Shown here: one piece after another, positions 1-11,812 of the stretch
How positions within the stretch are numbered: position 1 is the stretch's first letter
Layout: each line of letters begins with the position of its first letter
Source of the DNA: Ceratocystis colombiana
Lineage: Eukaryota; Ascomycota; Sordariomycetes; Microascales; Ceratocystidaceae
Assembly (NCBI GenBank): GCA_026419805.1
Contig: JAOSLS010000134.1
Coordinates: 1 to 64,000, forward strand
DNA: 64,000 nt
Direction: 5' to 3'
Program-made: the position numbers and the translations under genes
The notes under the pieces: model-generated
Database searches by the model: none
Seen by the model: only the letters and a program-made list of their open reading frames with translations
What the model was told of the DNA's origin: nothing

Positions 1-584
1 TATTAAGTTAGAAAAAATTTCTTTTTTCCTGTCTCTAATTATGTAGCACCTTTTTTCCACAGATAAGACCCAGTCTTATCTATTTACCCGAACTTTCTCC
101 GGGGCACTCGTGGACGTTTTCTCAACACTTTGGTATAGGTCTGGGAGATTCACACAGGAAATTGAGATTTAACTGAGGGCGGCTGCAAATGAAGACAAAA
201 GGCTCGTGATGTAAAAAAGTTGGAAGTATATATTCAGTTTGAGTTTTGTTTCGGGCTACTTATTTGATTTTTTCAAGGGTTAGAAGAGCAGTGACAGATT
301 GGTAGACGACGCCGCACGCATCTTGTCCTGAAAACGGCATATAAAGAAAATGACGACACTGCGCCACACTTTGAGCTTACGTCTCAGCCACATATGAGCT
401 AAAAGGATTATGGATTATGGATTATGGCATGAGTTATGAGCTTTGTTTTGCTTGATGTCGTACGTACAAGTCAAGCTATGTTGTGTGTAGACTATTAAGC
501 AACAATAACGCTAGGCTTGATTTTTCATCATTTTTCTACTTGGTTATTTTGGATATATCTTTGTCTGCACTCCCACTGCCCTAT
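1..584. other. 5' flank of coq6, no gene seen
   Basis: AT-rich sequence with no supported coding region. At 405-425 a 7-bp unit (ggattat) is repeated three times perfectly. The last ~150 bases are presumably promoter and 5' leader of coq6. The open frame reading in from 483 has no family similarity before the ATG at 585. Confidence 0.5.
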
Positions 585-2170
585 ATGCTAGCCCGAATTC
601 TCGCACGAACTGCTCAGTTCAGAGCTTCATCACGAATATCGAGACCACTGTCGGCGGTGCCATCGTGTTGCAGCTACCTACAGCCATGCACTCGCTATGT
701 AAATCGACAATACAGTGTGGCTACTGCTAGCACCAAGCCCAATGAGCCTGATATCTACGATGTAGTATGTGTTGGCGGTGGTCCAGCAGGTCTCAGTCTC
801 TTGGCTGCTCTTCGTAGGCTACCCTTTCTAGGCTGAGTAAAAGCTCATACTAACTTCTAGCAGGTGCTAATTCTACTACTGCTGGACTGAGAGTTGCCTT
901 GGTTGAGGCTCAGGATCTATCTAAGCTCCGTTCGTGGTCCATGCCACTAGACAAATTTAGCAACCGCTGCAGCTCTCTTACACCTACGTCAGCCGAATAT
1001 CTCGATCAGATTGGTGCTTGGTCTCACTTGAAGCGGGAGCGTGTGCAGGAATATCAGGAAATGCAAGTATGGGACGGTGTGTCCGATGCGCGCATCGAAT
1101 TTGACTGGGATGGAAGCCACTCTCCCACGGGTGACCAAACCATTGCATTCATGACAGAGAACCTGAATCTGACCCAAGGTCTGCTTTCACGGATTGAGCA
1201 GCTTGGTCAGGTAAGTGTATTTGATGGCGCTAAAGTCGCTGGTATTGCTTACGGCGAAAAGACTAACGACCATGATCTGAGCCAATGGCCCGTTGTCAAT
1301 CTTTCCAGCGGCCAAAGGCTTTGGGCACGTTTGCTAGTCGGCGCTGATGGGGCGAATTCCCCAGTACGTACGTTTGCCAACATTGAGACGCGTGGCTGGG
1401 ACTACGAGCGCCACGGCGTGGTCGCCACGCTTGAACTCGAGGGCGACGGCTGGGGTGGTGCCGACCGCAAGACCGCATACCAGCGTTTCCTCCCTTCAGG
1501 CCCTATGGCCATGCTTCCGCTGCCGGGGCGTCTTGCCACGCTGGTCTGGTCAACAACGCCTGAGCGCGCGGCATTCCTTAAGAGTCTCTCACCACCTGAT
1601 TTTGTGGCACTGGTTAATGCGGGATTCCGCCTGGGGCCTGTTGATATTGATTTTATGCATACGCTTACCACACCAAATGCCCAGCAGGGCGAGCTTGAGT
1701 GGAGGCTGCAGCACACGCCGTTTGACCGCCTTGCCGTGCCACAGACAGTGACTGCTGTGCAGGAGGGCACCGTGGCTTCTTTTCCTCTTAAGCTACGTCA
1801 TGCAGACACGTATATTGCCGAGCGTATTGCGCTGATCGGAGATGCGGCTCATAGTGTGCATCCGCTGGCAGGCCAAGGCTTGAACCAGGGCCAGGGAGAT
1901 GTACAGAGCTTGGTGCGTGCTATTGAAAGTGCAGTGTTACACGGCCAAGATATCGGCTCGATTCTATCACTGGAGCCGTACAACGCTGAGCGCTACGCTG
2001 CTAACCATGTCTTAATGGGCGTTTGTGATAAGCTGCATAAGCTATACTCGTTTGGCTCTGGACCTATTGTCCCATTAAGATCGGCAGGTTTGGCTGCAGT
2101 TAACGCTTTGAGGCCATTGAAGAACTTTTTCATGGAGAAGGCGTCTGGTAGCGGAGCCAAATTGCTATAG
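585..2170 (+). CDS. coq6: Ubiquinone biosynthesis monooxygenase Coq6
   Basis: FAD-dependent hydroxylase of the mitochondrial CoQ synthome, which adds the C5 hydroxyl of the ubiquinone ring. Two exons, 585-813 and 864-2170, give 511 aa, usual for fungal Coq6. The 50-nt intron has a ctaac branch site and a cag/tag tandem acceptor (860 or 863) that would change one residue. Seen: a basic, Ser/Arg-rich N-terminus suited to mitochondrial import; the Rossmann GGGPAG motif at residues 64-69; GADGANSPVR in the middle; and the second FAD motif GDAAHSVHPLAGQG near the C-terminus, typical of UbiH/COQ6 hydroxylases. The ATG at 585 is chosen because the presequence starts there; upstream codons in the same frame look random. 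It is convergent with nuo49. Confidence 0.93.
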
Positions 2171-2479
2171 AGTTGAGCATGGGACTAGCAGTCTAAAGAG
2201 TGAGGCGAAAGAAAAGTACTACCACTTGTTCAAAATGAACAATACATATGCACAATAGAGAATAAAGGATAGAGCGGGCAAACGAAAAAAAAAAGGGTAC
2301 GCTAATAAAAACAACGATGGTTACCGCAAGGAAGGTGAAAGGAAACTTCAATACAGTATATACTGGGGTCCCCTCATTTGTAGTTTGTATACAACCGGAC
2401 CGTATTCTACAAGAGCTGTAATTCTTATCTGTGGTAATGCCTTTCTTTTGTTGAAAGGGCGCTGTTTCTGTTTCGTTCT
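2171..2479. other. Convergent 3' intergenic (coq6/nuo49)
   Basis: 309 bases between two converging stop codons. AT-rich with A runs (2285-2295). It holds only the two 3' UTRs as far as I can see, with no coding or RNA gene. Confidence 0.5.
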
Positions 2480-4083
2480 CTACCGATCGACCTCGCCTAT
2501 TATATTATGAAAATTGTTAGCATGCAAATTGCTTTAGAAAAATGAACAAATAGTTGCTTGTCGTCAATAACTGTAAAACTTACCAAACACTAGATCCATA
2601 GTACCAATAACTGCAACAGCATCGGCAAGCAGATGGCCGCGGCAAACGTGGTCGAAGCCACCAAGGTGGGCAAAGCCAGGGGCACGGATGGAGCAGCGGT
2701 ATGGCCGCTCGGTACCGTCACTGACGAGATACACGCCCATCTCACCCTTGGGTGCCTCAATGGCTGAGTAGGTCTCACCCGGAGGTACGGAGTAGCCTTT
2801 GGTGTAAAGCAGGAAGTGGTGAATTAGAGCCTCCATGTTCTCCTTCATGGCAGTACGCGGCGGGGGTGAGATCTTGTAGTCTTCGACGCGGACAGGGCCT
2901 TCAGGCATTTGGTTTAGGCACTGGTGGATGATGCGTAGTGACTGGCGGAACTCCTCCATGCGGCAGAGGTAGCGGTCGTAGCAGTCGCCATTGGCACCAA
3001 CCGGCACGTCAAACTCGACCTTGTCATAGGCATCGTAAGGCTGGTTCTTGCGGATGTCAAAAGGTACACCCGATCCACGGAGCATCACACCGGTGAATGA
3101 CAGGTTTAGAGCCTCAGCGGCAGGCACAACACCAACCCCCTGCAGACGGTCGATCCAGATACGGTTGTCTGTCAGCATTTCTTCGGTCTCATCGATTCTG
3201 TCGCCAAACTGTGTAGCCCAGCCGTAGATGTCGTCCAAAAGACCAAGAGGAATGTCTTCGTGGACGCCACCAGGGCGGACATAGGCTGCATGCATACGAG
3301 CACCGGAGACACGCTCGTAGAATTCCTGGAGAAGGGGGAGAGGGCATTAGCACTTTCTCAATTTCCAATTTTCGATCACTTGGGTGGGTGAGTGTGTGTA
3401 GTGTCTGGGCTTACCATGAGCTTTTCACGCTCTTCGAACCCCCATAGGAACGGCGTTAGAGCACCGACATCCATGGCGTGCGAGAGAACAGACATGAGGT
3501 GGTTGAGAACACGGGTGATTTCTCCAAACAAAGTACGAATATATTGGGCGCGTTCCGGGACCTCAATATTCAGGATTTTTTCAACGGCAAGAGAGAAGCA
3601 CTGCTCGTTGGTCATCATTGAACAGTAGTCTAGGCGATCAAAGTATGGTAGTGCCTGCATGTACGACTTGTACTCAATAAGCTTTTCGGTACCGCGGTGT
3701 AGCAGGCCGACATGAGGATCAGCACGAACGATGGTTTCTCCTTCAAGCTCAAGAATTAGACGTAGCACACCGTGGGCAGCGGGATGTTGAGGACCAAAGT
3801 TAACCGTGTAATGTCGGATTTTGCGGTGGGAAATATCCTCCGAGCGCTCGCGGGCGCGTTTGACCTGCTCACCAGGCGGCGTCGGACCCTCATACGGATC
3901 GCCAGATGACACAAAATCAGCATCGGTAGGCAGCAGACGGGTGCCTTGGTATACATCGGCACGGCGGCGAATTGTGGTCGAGAACGGCCGTGGGGCCGCA
4001 AAAGCCGAGGTCTTCACGGGGAAGCGGGCAAGACGGGTGCCAACAGAAGCTCCACGGCTTGCTAGCCGGTAGAGAGAGGCCAT
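2480..4083 (-). CDS. nuo49: NADH:ubiquinone oxidoreductase 49 kDa subunit (complex I)
   Basis: Core subunit (NDUFS2/Nqo4 family) of the matrix arm of respiratory complex I, lining the quinone-reduction site. Three exons on the minus strand: 4083-3415, 3325-2584 and a 17-nt last exon 2496-2480; introns of 89 and 87 nt. The total is 475 aa, the family length. Seen: an N-terminal presequence rich in Arg/Ser/Ala; the conserved GPQHPAAHG and HVGLLHRGTEKL motifs; MTNEQCFSLAVEKI; and the C-terminus GTMDLVFGEVDR, which only forms when the tiny last exon is spliced on. The frame stays open to 4188, giving a possible 35-residue longer start, but the ATG at 4083 gives the usual presequence. It is divergent from RPC40. 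Confidence 0.95.
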
Positions 4084-4772
4084 AATGAACGGAATCAAGG
4101 GGATCAAGTAGCTGGATAAGCGAAAACTGAACGGAGCCCGAGCGAGGCAAGGCAAAATCTTCGGAGCTGAGGCGGATATCTCGCTCACAGAAAAACGCTG
4201 GAGGTGACTTTAGTAACAGAAACCAGGAGGCACCAATTTAGCTGGTCTCAAGGCGGTCATCAAGAATTGATAGACAGAGAGCAACAGATCGCAAAATGGA
4301 TCGGAATTGGCTTACAGCCCCGAATTATGGGATGGATAATGGTGTTGGTGCTTGAGCTGGCCTTGGCCGCCTTTGCTTTGCTTTGCTGGGGGGGATAGAA
4401 CTAGAGGCACGATCCTTGATAGTGGATTGATAATGGGGCAGTTCGATTGGATAGCCGGCTTTTTGCCGTTTTCTGGGGTAGTCGAATGCGTGGTTTTGGT
4501 GCAAAGCCCCGGATCATGCAAAGATTTTGGATATACGCATATTACTAAGAGCTATGTGGTAAAGCGGGGACCATCTATACACACCCCTCCCCACTTTAAG
4601 TTACAATGTTCTCTTATCGATTAGCGATCCCATCAGTAGAAAAAAGTTTCTTGCCTTTTTGCAGATTGATTATGAAGCTGACGCTATTTGATCTTGAAGA
4701 TCGCCCTCCACTGACTTTTCTAAGGCTGAGAGCAAGAGAATAGCAGCGGTACAGAACAACACATTGCCCATA
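4084..4772. promoter_or_regulatory. Shared divergent promoter region nuo49/RPC40
   Basis: 689 bases between two start codons facing away from each other. It must contain both promoters and leaders. No clear TATA box next to either start and no convincing small gene; short open frames here lack any family signature. Confidence 0.45.
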
Positions 4773-5987
4773 ATGTCGCCTTCAAACATCCCTAGCACCG
4801 CTGAGGTCGAGCGCCGTAAGGTATGCTGAGTCCTAAAATCGTTCTCCCTACGACTATCATGGCCGTGGCCGTATTTAATTCCTTTCTACTCACTATCCTT
4901 CTCACAGCTTATCGATGTCAATGCTGAGACCGTTGCCCATGTCTCTTCTACTGACTTCCCTGGACACTACCCCGGCGAGGACAATGCCTTTTCACTGGAG
5001 GCCTTCCGCGATGGCCTCTCGATCAAAGTGCACACTCACAAGCAGCACAACATGTCCTTTAGCGTAATTGGTATCGACGCCTCTATCGCCAACGCTATCC
5101 GCCGCATTATCATTGCTGAAATCCCGACGCTGGCCATCGAGACTGTTTTCTACGACGACAACACCTCCGTCATCCAGGACGAGGTGCTCGCCCATCGTCT
5201 AGGTCTGATCCCCTTCAAGGGTGGCAAGGAGGGTCTTCTCAACTTCATCAAGGACTACAAAAAGCCTGAGCCCGGGGAGGATATGTATGCCAACCTCTTC
5301 GATTACAATACCGTCTGCCTGCGTCTCGATGTGCAGTGCACTCACAACCCCGATGCCGCCGAGGACGAGACCGACCCCGAGAAGCTGTACAACCATGCCA
5401 ATGTGTATGCACGGGATCTACAGTTTGTGCCTAGTGGTCGCCAATCCGAGTATTTTTCTGGCGAAAACGCCATTGCTCCTGTCAACCCGGACATCTTGAT
5501 TGCCAAGCTGCGCCCACCTCAGGCCATCAAGTGTGAGGTGCACATGCACAAGGGCCTCGGGTCTGACCACGCAAAGTTCTCGCCTGTCTGCCCCGCCACC
5601 TATCGCCTCATGCCCGTCATCGATATCAAGAAGCCCATCCTCGGTGCCGATGCCCTCAAGTTCCAAAAGTGCTTCCCCAAGGGCGTCATTGGCCTGGAGC
5701 CCGTCTCAGCAGCCGAGTCTTCGGAGGTTGGCAGCGGCTATGAGGGCCATGAGGGCGAACAAAAGGCAGTGGTACTAGATGCTATGAAGGACACTGTTAG
5801 CCGTGAGTGCTTGCGCCACCCTGAGTTCAAGGATAAGGTGCATCTAGGCCGCAAGAGAGACCATTTTATTTACTCCATAGAGAGCGCTGGTCAGTGGGAT
5901 AGCGAAGATCTATTCCTGGAAGCGTTAGTTGTGCTCAAGCGCAAATGCCAGATCCTGGAGAAGCAGGTTGTTGGCATGTGCCGGTAA
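4773..5987 (+). CDS. RPC40: RNA polymerase I and III subunit AC40 (RPC40/RPAC1)
   Basis: Alpha-like subunit shared by RNA polymerases I and III, which pairs with AC19 to seed assembly of both enzymes. Exon 1 is only 48 nt (4773-4820, 16 codons). An 87-nt intron follows and exon 2 is 4908-5987, giving 375 aa (yeast about 335). Seen: the alpha dimerisation motif around NAIRRIIIAEIPTLAIE; HRLGLIPFKG; the AC40 signature around HMHKGLGSDHAKFSPV; and a C-terminal dimerisation helix containing VLKRKCQILEKQV. The donor gtatgc at 4821 keeps the frame; an overlapping gtaagg at 4816 would not. A short acidic insert near the C-terminus may explain the extra length. Confidence 0.95.
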
Positions 5988-6468
5988 GAAGGAGAGGGAC
6001 TAGAAGTTGGCGAAAGAACAAAACGATCGAACAGCCGATTCGGAACAAGAAAGGGCGGGGCGCATAGCCTATCAGGACAGATCCCGCGGGGGAGATTGAG
6101 CGACTTTGGATACACTGGGAAAGGGGAGTGCGGGAGGCGAAGAGCGGAGGTGTCTTTTTTTTTTGTTGCTGCGCTTTACCACTATTGTTGGAGTTGGGGA
6201 TTTCAACTTGCATTTCTATAGTCTGTCATTTATGAACTATCACATGAGACAAGATGTGTACATTTCAGCCTTGTACTTGGTTTCTTTCGTGATATATAGC
6301 GCGTATTCCTGAATATAAGCACACTACCGACCACGTGCTCGAATAATAGCTGAGGCCGAAAAGCACTCGTTCTATGGATCAAGAAGAGCTCTGATGAGAG
6401 CAGAATGCCTCCTAGCCTTGTTCTTCTTGTTCTGTCTCCCCATAAAAAGCTATTCATCCTTGTGATCC
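5988..6468. other. Convergent 3' intergenic (RPC40/UBA3)
   Basis: 481 bases between converging stops. Contains a T run (6151-6165) and AT-rich stretches suited to poly(A) signals for both genes. No supported gene. Confidence 0.45.
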
Positions 6469-8140
6469 TCATTCTCTGAACTTAAGGAAGAAGGCAAACT
6501 CGGTTGCAAAGGCAGGGTCTGTCACAATCAGTTCCTGTCTATCTTCTAAGCCTAGCTCAAGAAGCGTCTTGGCCAGGTTAGGTCTCGTTTGCTCCTCTAA
6601 GCTGGGGGGTGATTGCATGTAGAGCGTCTTGCCCTGAACTCTGAATGAGGGCTTCTTTAGCTGGGCCTCGGGCCGTGTAGCGAAAGACTCCTTGAGCTCT
6701 TCTAAAGTCATCTTAGGATTGACCTGTAAGGGTCGAGACTCGTTACCGCAGACGGGGCAGTCTGGCTTTTTTTCATGTTTGAACGTATAAGTATAGACGC
6801 TGTCGTTACCAGAATACATCATATAGTTATCTTCAAAGCCTAATGAAGGCGCACAGCTCGTCGCAATCTTGAAAGCCTCGTTGCAGCAGGCAGCTGCGAC
6901 AATAGCGTTGGTGGAGGCAATAGCGGGAATTATGTTTTTAATCACGCCTTGTGTTAGGGAATATGTCACTCCTGGAATATTGAACTCTTGGGCTCGCGTC
7001 AAGGCCTTTTGGTACAGCCAGGTCACGTGCTCGGGGTCGTCTTTGTCAAGAGATGGAAAAGGGCTTTCGTTATCCCAGGCAATAACATGTGCCCATTCAA
7101 TGCAGTGCTCGGGTTGGCGAGGAATAGAGGCGATGGTGCAAAGAGGAACAGCTGGGCGTGGCGCGTGCATGTCTAACTGGCACTCTAAACATGAAGTGAA
7201 GCCTGGAAGCACAACCCTGGCCTGGCCCTTAAAGCCTGTGTTGAGGGGTGAGGGAGAGGTGAGGAAGTATGTTAGAATGCGAGTTAATGATACTGCAGTG
7301 GTTGGTATATTCGTGCGTACCTTCAGTGCCACCATCAATCAGGGGCTTTAGTGACTCCGGGCCATCGCCTTCCTCTGCAATGGATACCAGCATTGCATTC
7401 ATCCATCGACGGGCCTCGATACTGTCAAGCCCGCAAATTACCAGAGTAAACTGCTTGTAAAATTCCTGGTCAAGGTCCTGAATGCGGCAGTTGTGTGGTG
7501 TAATTTTGACACCCTTGACCCTAGACTCAACAAACCTGGCTGCTACTTCGGCCTTGAATTTGCCAACATCCGATTGACGAAAGAGAAACTGGCGGTTGAG
7601 ATTGGATATGTCGATTGTGTCTGTTAACGGTTAGTGAGATGTAGCCTAACAATGAGGGATGGATCCCGAAACGAACCCATATCGACAACGTGGATATCCG
7701 TAAACTTGGACATAGCGAGGTTCTTGAGGATCTCACAGCCCAGACCACCTGCACCACTAAAGACAAAAGATATTAGGCTTAGAAAGATGGCGCGCAGACT
7801 CAGTTTGATCTTACATGACTCTAGATAAAGGGTATTAGTAACCAGGAATATGGCGATAGCAAAGATACACATAGACTTACAAGACCTTGACGCTGTCAAA
7901 ACCGCTAAGTGCCTCGACAGTCAAGGCATCGGGATCAGTAAACGGACCCCCCGTTGTTCGGATATGGTCAACGTATTTCCTATAGGGCGCATGAGCATAT
8001 TGTTTAGAGCCTATTCAGAGCAGCTATATTCAAGCCCTATTGACGAACCATCTATTGGTACCCATGACGCTAGGCCCTGTTGATTGGTTCAGGGTTAGAG
8101 TGACAGTTTGTCCTTTTGTTGGAGTTGAGGTAGTAGACAT
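6469..8140 (-). CDS. UBA3: NEDD8-activating enzyme E1 catalytic subunit Uba3
   Basis: Adenylates NEDD8/Rub1 and carries it as a thioester before passing it to Ubc12; works with a Ula1/AppBp1 partner in cullin neddylation. Six exons plus a 6-nt microexon: 8140-8049, 7979-7881, 7820-7815, 7756-7677, 7620-7321, 7235-6469; all phases close to give 447 aa. Seen: ATP-binding VLVIGAGGLGCE (residues 63 onward, created across the microexon); DTIDISNLNRQFLF; the catalytic Cys at about residue 225 in PLCTIASIP; the zinc-binding CPVCG; and a C-terminal ubiquitin-fold domain that binds the E2. Two introns use an uncommon gttcgt donor. It is divergent from TEL2. Its substrate gene RUB1 lies at 29493-30115. 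Confidence 0.93.
7815..7820 (-). other. 6-nt microexon of UBA3
   Basis: Six bases (agtcat on the coding strand) flanked by tctag upstream and gtaaga downstream. They sit between a 60-nt intron (7821-7880) with a tactaata branch site and a 58-nt intron (7757-7814). Joining them turns the flanking codons into Leu-Val-Ile and completes the E1 motif VLVIGAGGLG. Skipping the exon keeps the frame but loses two residues and breaks the motif. Confidence 0.85.
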
Positions 8141-8510
8141 TGCGAGGGTTAATGTGAGTAGGAGAGAGAGAGGAAGCCAAAGTAAGCTGCAAAGCAAGGC
8201 CGCAACTTTCCTAGAGGCTATAAAGCTTAATGCTAGGGAGGTCAAGCGGGAGGTGGAAAGCTCTGGTGGAGCTTGAAGCTTTAAGCTTTAGAAGCTTTTA
8301 GGCATTTGGTCAGGGTGATTGATTAAGTGGGGCCTTGCGTGGAGGTTCTTTACAAACGGAAAGAGTGGGGCGTTGACATTCCGTCGAACCTTACATTTAA
8401 GGCTAAACCCTTGCCAAAGCCGTCAAACCCTTGAGAGCTAGCCCATGTGGTCCCCGTTTCGGACCTCAACGTAGCCTTGCTACCTATCGCCTCTATTCAT
8501 TTCTGTCGCC
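8141..8510. promoter_or_regulatory. Divergent promoter region UBA3/TEL2
   Basis: 370 bases between the two start codons. Repeated aagctt/agcttt elements lie at 8274-8300 and two aaacccttg boxes at 8404-8434. No TATA box stands out. Both promoters must lie here. Confidence 0.45.
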
Positions 8511-11500
8511 ATGGAAAACTTTCTCACCGCTGTTAGCACTACATACAATCAGAAGCCTGATAAGGAAGACTCACTATTTACGCTTTCCTCGTCGAAACCA
8601 ACAACAGCGCCCTCACGGCCACAAGCACACAAGGATCTGGCACCGGCTGCGGAGAAGCACGGTGCTATCAGATCGCTGGAAGATGCCCTTGAGACACTCA
8701 AGTGCCAGCCTGAGTACTATGAAGTCATCGCAGTCCTTCGCTATGTCAATTCATCCTCGAAAATCCACACTCACAATGCTATAAACTCACAGATTTGCCA
8801 TGTGTTGGTGACCGAAGTTGCCCCAAACTACTGGGCCTTACTCCAGGAAGGGTCCCTCGAAAGCCAGCCGAGCAAAGATGTCATGGAATTTTTGCTGGCG
8901 CTACAGAGTCTCGCAGGCATAAATGCTTTGCTTAGCCAGCTTCGGGCATTGATCCAGGAAGCCAAGGCCGAGAGCCAGGGCCCCAAAAGACCGGACTTCG
9001 CTTTAAACTTTGGCGTCTTGCTAGATATTCTCTCTGCTTTGCTAAAGCCAGATCTGTTCGTATCTGTTCTGTGGAAGCGGATATCAGGAGTTTCAAATCT
9101 GACTCAGAGGAGAATTTTAGCCCAGCAGCTTGCTTCGACGCTGGGAAGTGGCCATATCGTCCAAGTTACAGCCGAGGCAGAGTCACTAGCTGGGAGAGAC
9201 AGATCAGTATCGTCTTGGGTTGGGGGCGGAAAGGACTATTCCTTGTGGCTTGCCCGCAACATAGTTGCCTGGCAAAAGCAGAATACTGCTGAAGATGCAA
9301 AAATTTGTAGTGATTTGCTGTCTCGGTCAATGAGACTAGGCTACCAAGGTGAGGAGGACCCACGACCCCCCCTGGCTTTTACATTCACTAAGCAAAGAAC
9401 TAACATGCCCTAGACACTATACTGACGGAGGTCTTTGAAAGGCTCCTACTTTCTTCGGATAGCAAAACGGAAGCTTTTATAACTCTTACTAAGGAGTTGC
9501 CGTCCGCAGACCAAAGACGTATCTCGGATAGCCTTCTGTCATTCCTGGCAAACAATCGGCTTCAAGGAGTTTATTCTGAGGACACTCTACCGAACACTCA
9601 GATCTCTGCTGTAACTACATTGATACGGACATTAGTAGCGAACAATGGGCTACGTACTGAGTATCTAATCGCATGGCTCACTTCTCCAAGCGGGGCTGGA
9701 CTTGGGAGTGGCATTTCCATCCGCAGAGCAGTAATTGCAGCTGTCTCCCAAGATTGCGAGGCTCTAAACCAAATGCTTGAAAAGCTAACGATACAGTTTG
9801 GGGACAAGCTGTACATTGGCCATGCGCCGATACTACAACAAGAGGTTCATGCGCAGGCACTGATTCTAGCAGGGGGCTATGTTTTCCGCCAAAACCCTAT
9901 GAAACTCAGGACCATGTTGCGTAGTAGCCCCTACTTGCAGCTTGTGTCGAATAGATTAGCGGCGTCGAATGCTCGCGCCCGAATTTTGGGCATGGCTATT
10001 GGCGAGGCTTTGTCTGGATTAGTGGACAAGGAAAACACGCTAAACTTTGGTATGGAGGAGACTGCGGCTGACGACGTGGCCTGGCTAAAGGGGTTATGTT
10101 ACGTGTCCGATGAGGGTGGTCCTATCGACTCTATTCTCCAGTCTCCTCAAACGGAGAACAATGCCGCAAATACCATGGTTTCTTCTCAGCCAGTAGCTAA
10201 AAAGAGACAGCTGAAGAAACCTACCGCCATAATCCCTAACAAGGTTAAGCCAATTATCCAAGAAGTAGATTCCGAAAGCGAAGATGAAGACCTCCAAGCC
10301 TACGCAAAGCCAGACTCCGATGCTGAGGACTCTGAGGAGGATGCGACCCTGGTGTCACGCAACAAGCCAAAAGCCCCCGTCTACATCCGCACACTTATGG
10401 AATACTTTCGCGATACAGAGTCTTTTGATAAGCAGAAGCTAGCTCTCGCCAATGCTGCGCTTTTAATCCGCCGCAAAGCTAACTATGGCACTGAGGTATC
10501 AGACCACGCGGTCGAGCTTGCCACGATTTTAGCAGGGATGAACGACTCGTTTGAAATAGAAGAGTTCTATCAGCAGCGACTCGAGGGTATGATCGCACTT
10601 GTTGTGGCACAACCTAAAATCGTGGGACCTATTCTTTCACGTGGTGTTTTCGAGGCCGACTATTCTTTGGCCCAGAGGGCCAGTGTTCTAGCGGCGATTG
10701 GTTTGGGTGTGAGAGAACTAGCAGGCATTGACAACTCAAAGTATGCTGAGGCAGCACAGTTCCCCTCCAAGAGACTACCTCAGAAGATAGAAAGGCTCTA
10801 TCTTGATAGTACCCCCACACTCGGCTCTGCATCGCCGCTACTGATATCTACAGAACAAGCCCCCTCACGCCCTCATGGAGCTGATCTTAAGGCTCTCCCA
10901 CCGTCATCCCTTGATGCTATTGTGAGAGACCTCACTGCATCGTTTATTGCTCCTATAGCCGCCTCGGCTGTCGACACTAAGAATGGGCCTGACGCGCTTA
11001 AGCTCTCTACATTGCGCGGCACAATCACACGCCAGAACCTGTCGCGGCCTAAAGTCCGCTCTATCCCCAACACCACTGCTTCGCTCATTGCCGCCTCCTT
11101 CTTCTTCCCACTGACTGCCCACCTCCAGCACGCAATTCATATTCGAGCCTCTGTTTTTTCCCAACATCCCTTCTTACTTGCCACTGCAGCTAAAACTCTT
11201 GCCATTCTGCTACATGCTGCTGGTCCGTCGACTTTAGCCCTACCACAAATGACGACTGAACTATGGGACGTGCTACTAATGCTACGTGGCACGGCTGCTA
11301 CGCATATTAATGTCGCCGGCGCATTATTGACAGCCTTTGCGGCATTGTTGGAGGTCAACGAGAATCGCATGCGCGAGCTATGTGAAACGCATGGGCGTCG
11401 TGTCGTGGAGACACAGGAGTGGGCTGCGGGAGTTTTTGGGGGTTTGAGGGGCGGTGAGGGTGCAGGTGAGGAGAATCATGTCAAGATGCTGGCAGCAGCG

Positions 11501-11572
11501 GTGCTTATCCGGCTGAGAGAGGCGGTGGAGAGATATCAGGCACTGCTGATGGGGGATATGGGAATGATTTGA
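8511..11572 (+). CDS. TEL2: Telomere length regulation protein Tel2 (TTT complex)
   Basis: Helical-repeat scaffold of the Tel2-Tti1-Tti2 complex, which stabilises PIKK kinases (ATM/Tel1, ATR/Mec1, TOR) with Hsp90. Exons 8511-9348 and 9414-11572 with a 65-nt intron give 998 aa. Seen: long helical N-terminal half; an acidic linker with SESEDEDLQAY around residue 565, matching the acidic patch that in other species carries CK2 sites used for R2TP binding; and directly after it the conserved C-terminal Tel2 domain beginning PVYIRTLMEYFRD and continuing with DHAVELATIL. The ATG at 8511 is the first in frame and the protein has the usual length. A (GT)n tract follows the stop. Orthology rests on the acidic-linker/C-domain layout. 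Confidence 0.85.
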
Positions 11573-11589
11573 ACCTGTTAGAGGAGGTT

Positions 11590-11590
<1 letters not shown>

Positions 11591-11621
<31 letters not shown>
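11591..11621 (+). repeat. (GT)15 microsatellite in TEL2 3' region
   Basis: Perfect GT dinucleotide tract of about 31 bases, starting 19 bases after the TEL2 stop. Probably within the 3' UTR of TEL2 and, in antisense, near the 3' end of the converging kinase gene. Confidence 0.95.
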
Positions 11622-11624
<3 letters not shown>

Positions 11625-11812
11625 ACAAAATAGACTTGGCTCGATAGCAATAATATGTTTTTGTTCTTTTTATTATCTTTTTGTCTTGAATTTTATAATA
11701 ATGATAGCCATGGCATCTTTCATCCTTTTTTACCACATCCCTTTTTTTTTCGAATTGGGCGTCTAGCTGCCTATCCTTAGCACCTAAGCCGTGGCGTCCC
11801 ATATAGTCACGA

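Noticed and set aside
4084..4188. Longer N-terminus for nuo49
   Set aside because: In-frame extension without conserved residues; the ATG at 4083 gives a normal presequence and the family length.
11591..11621. Coding (GT)n or Cys-Val repeat
   Set aside because: It lies after the TEL2 stop; the frames that include it are short and start after the stop.
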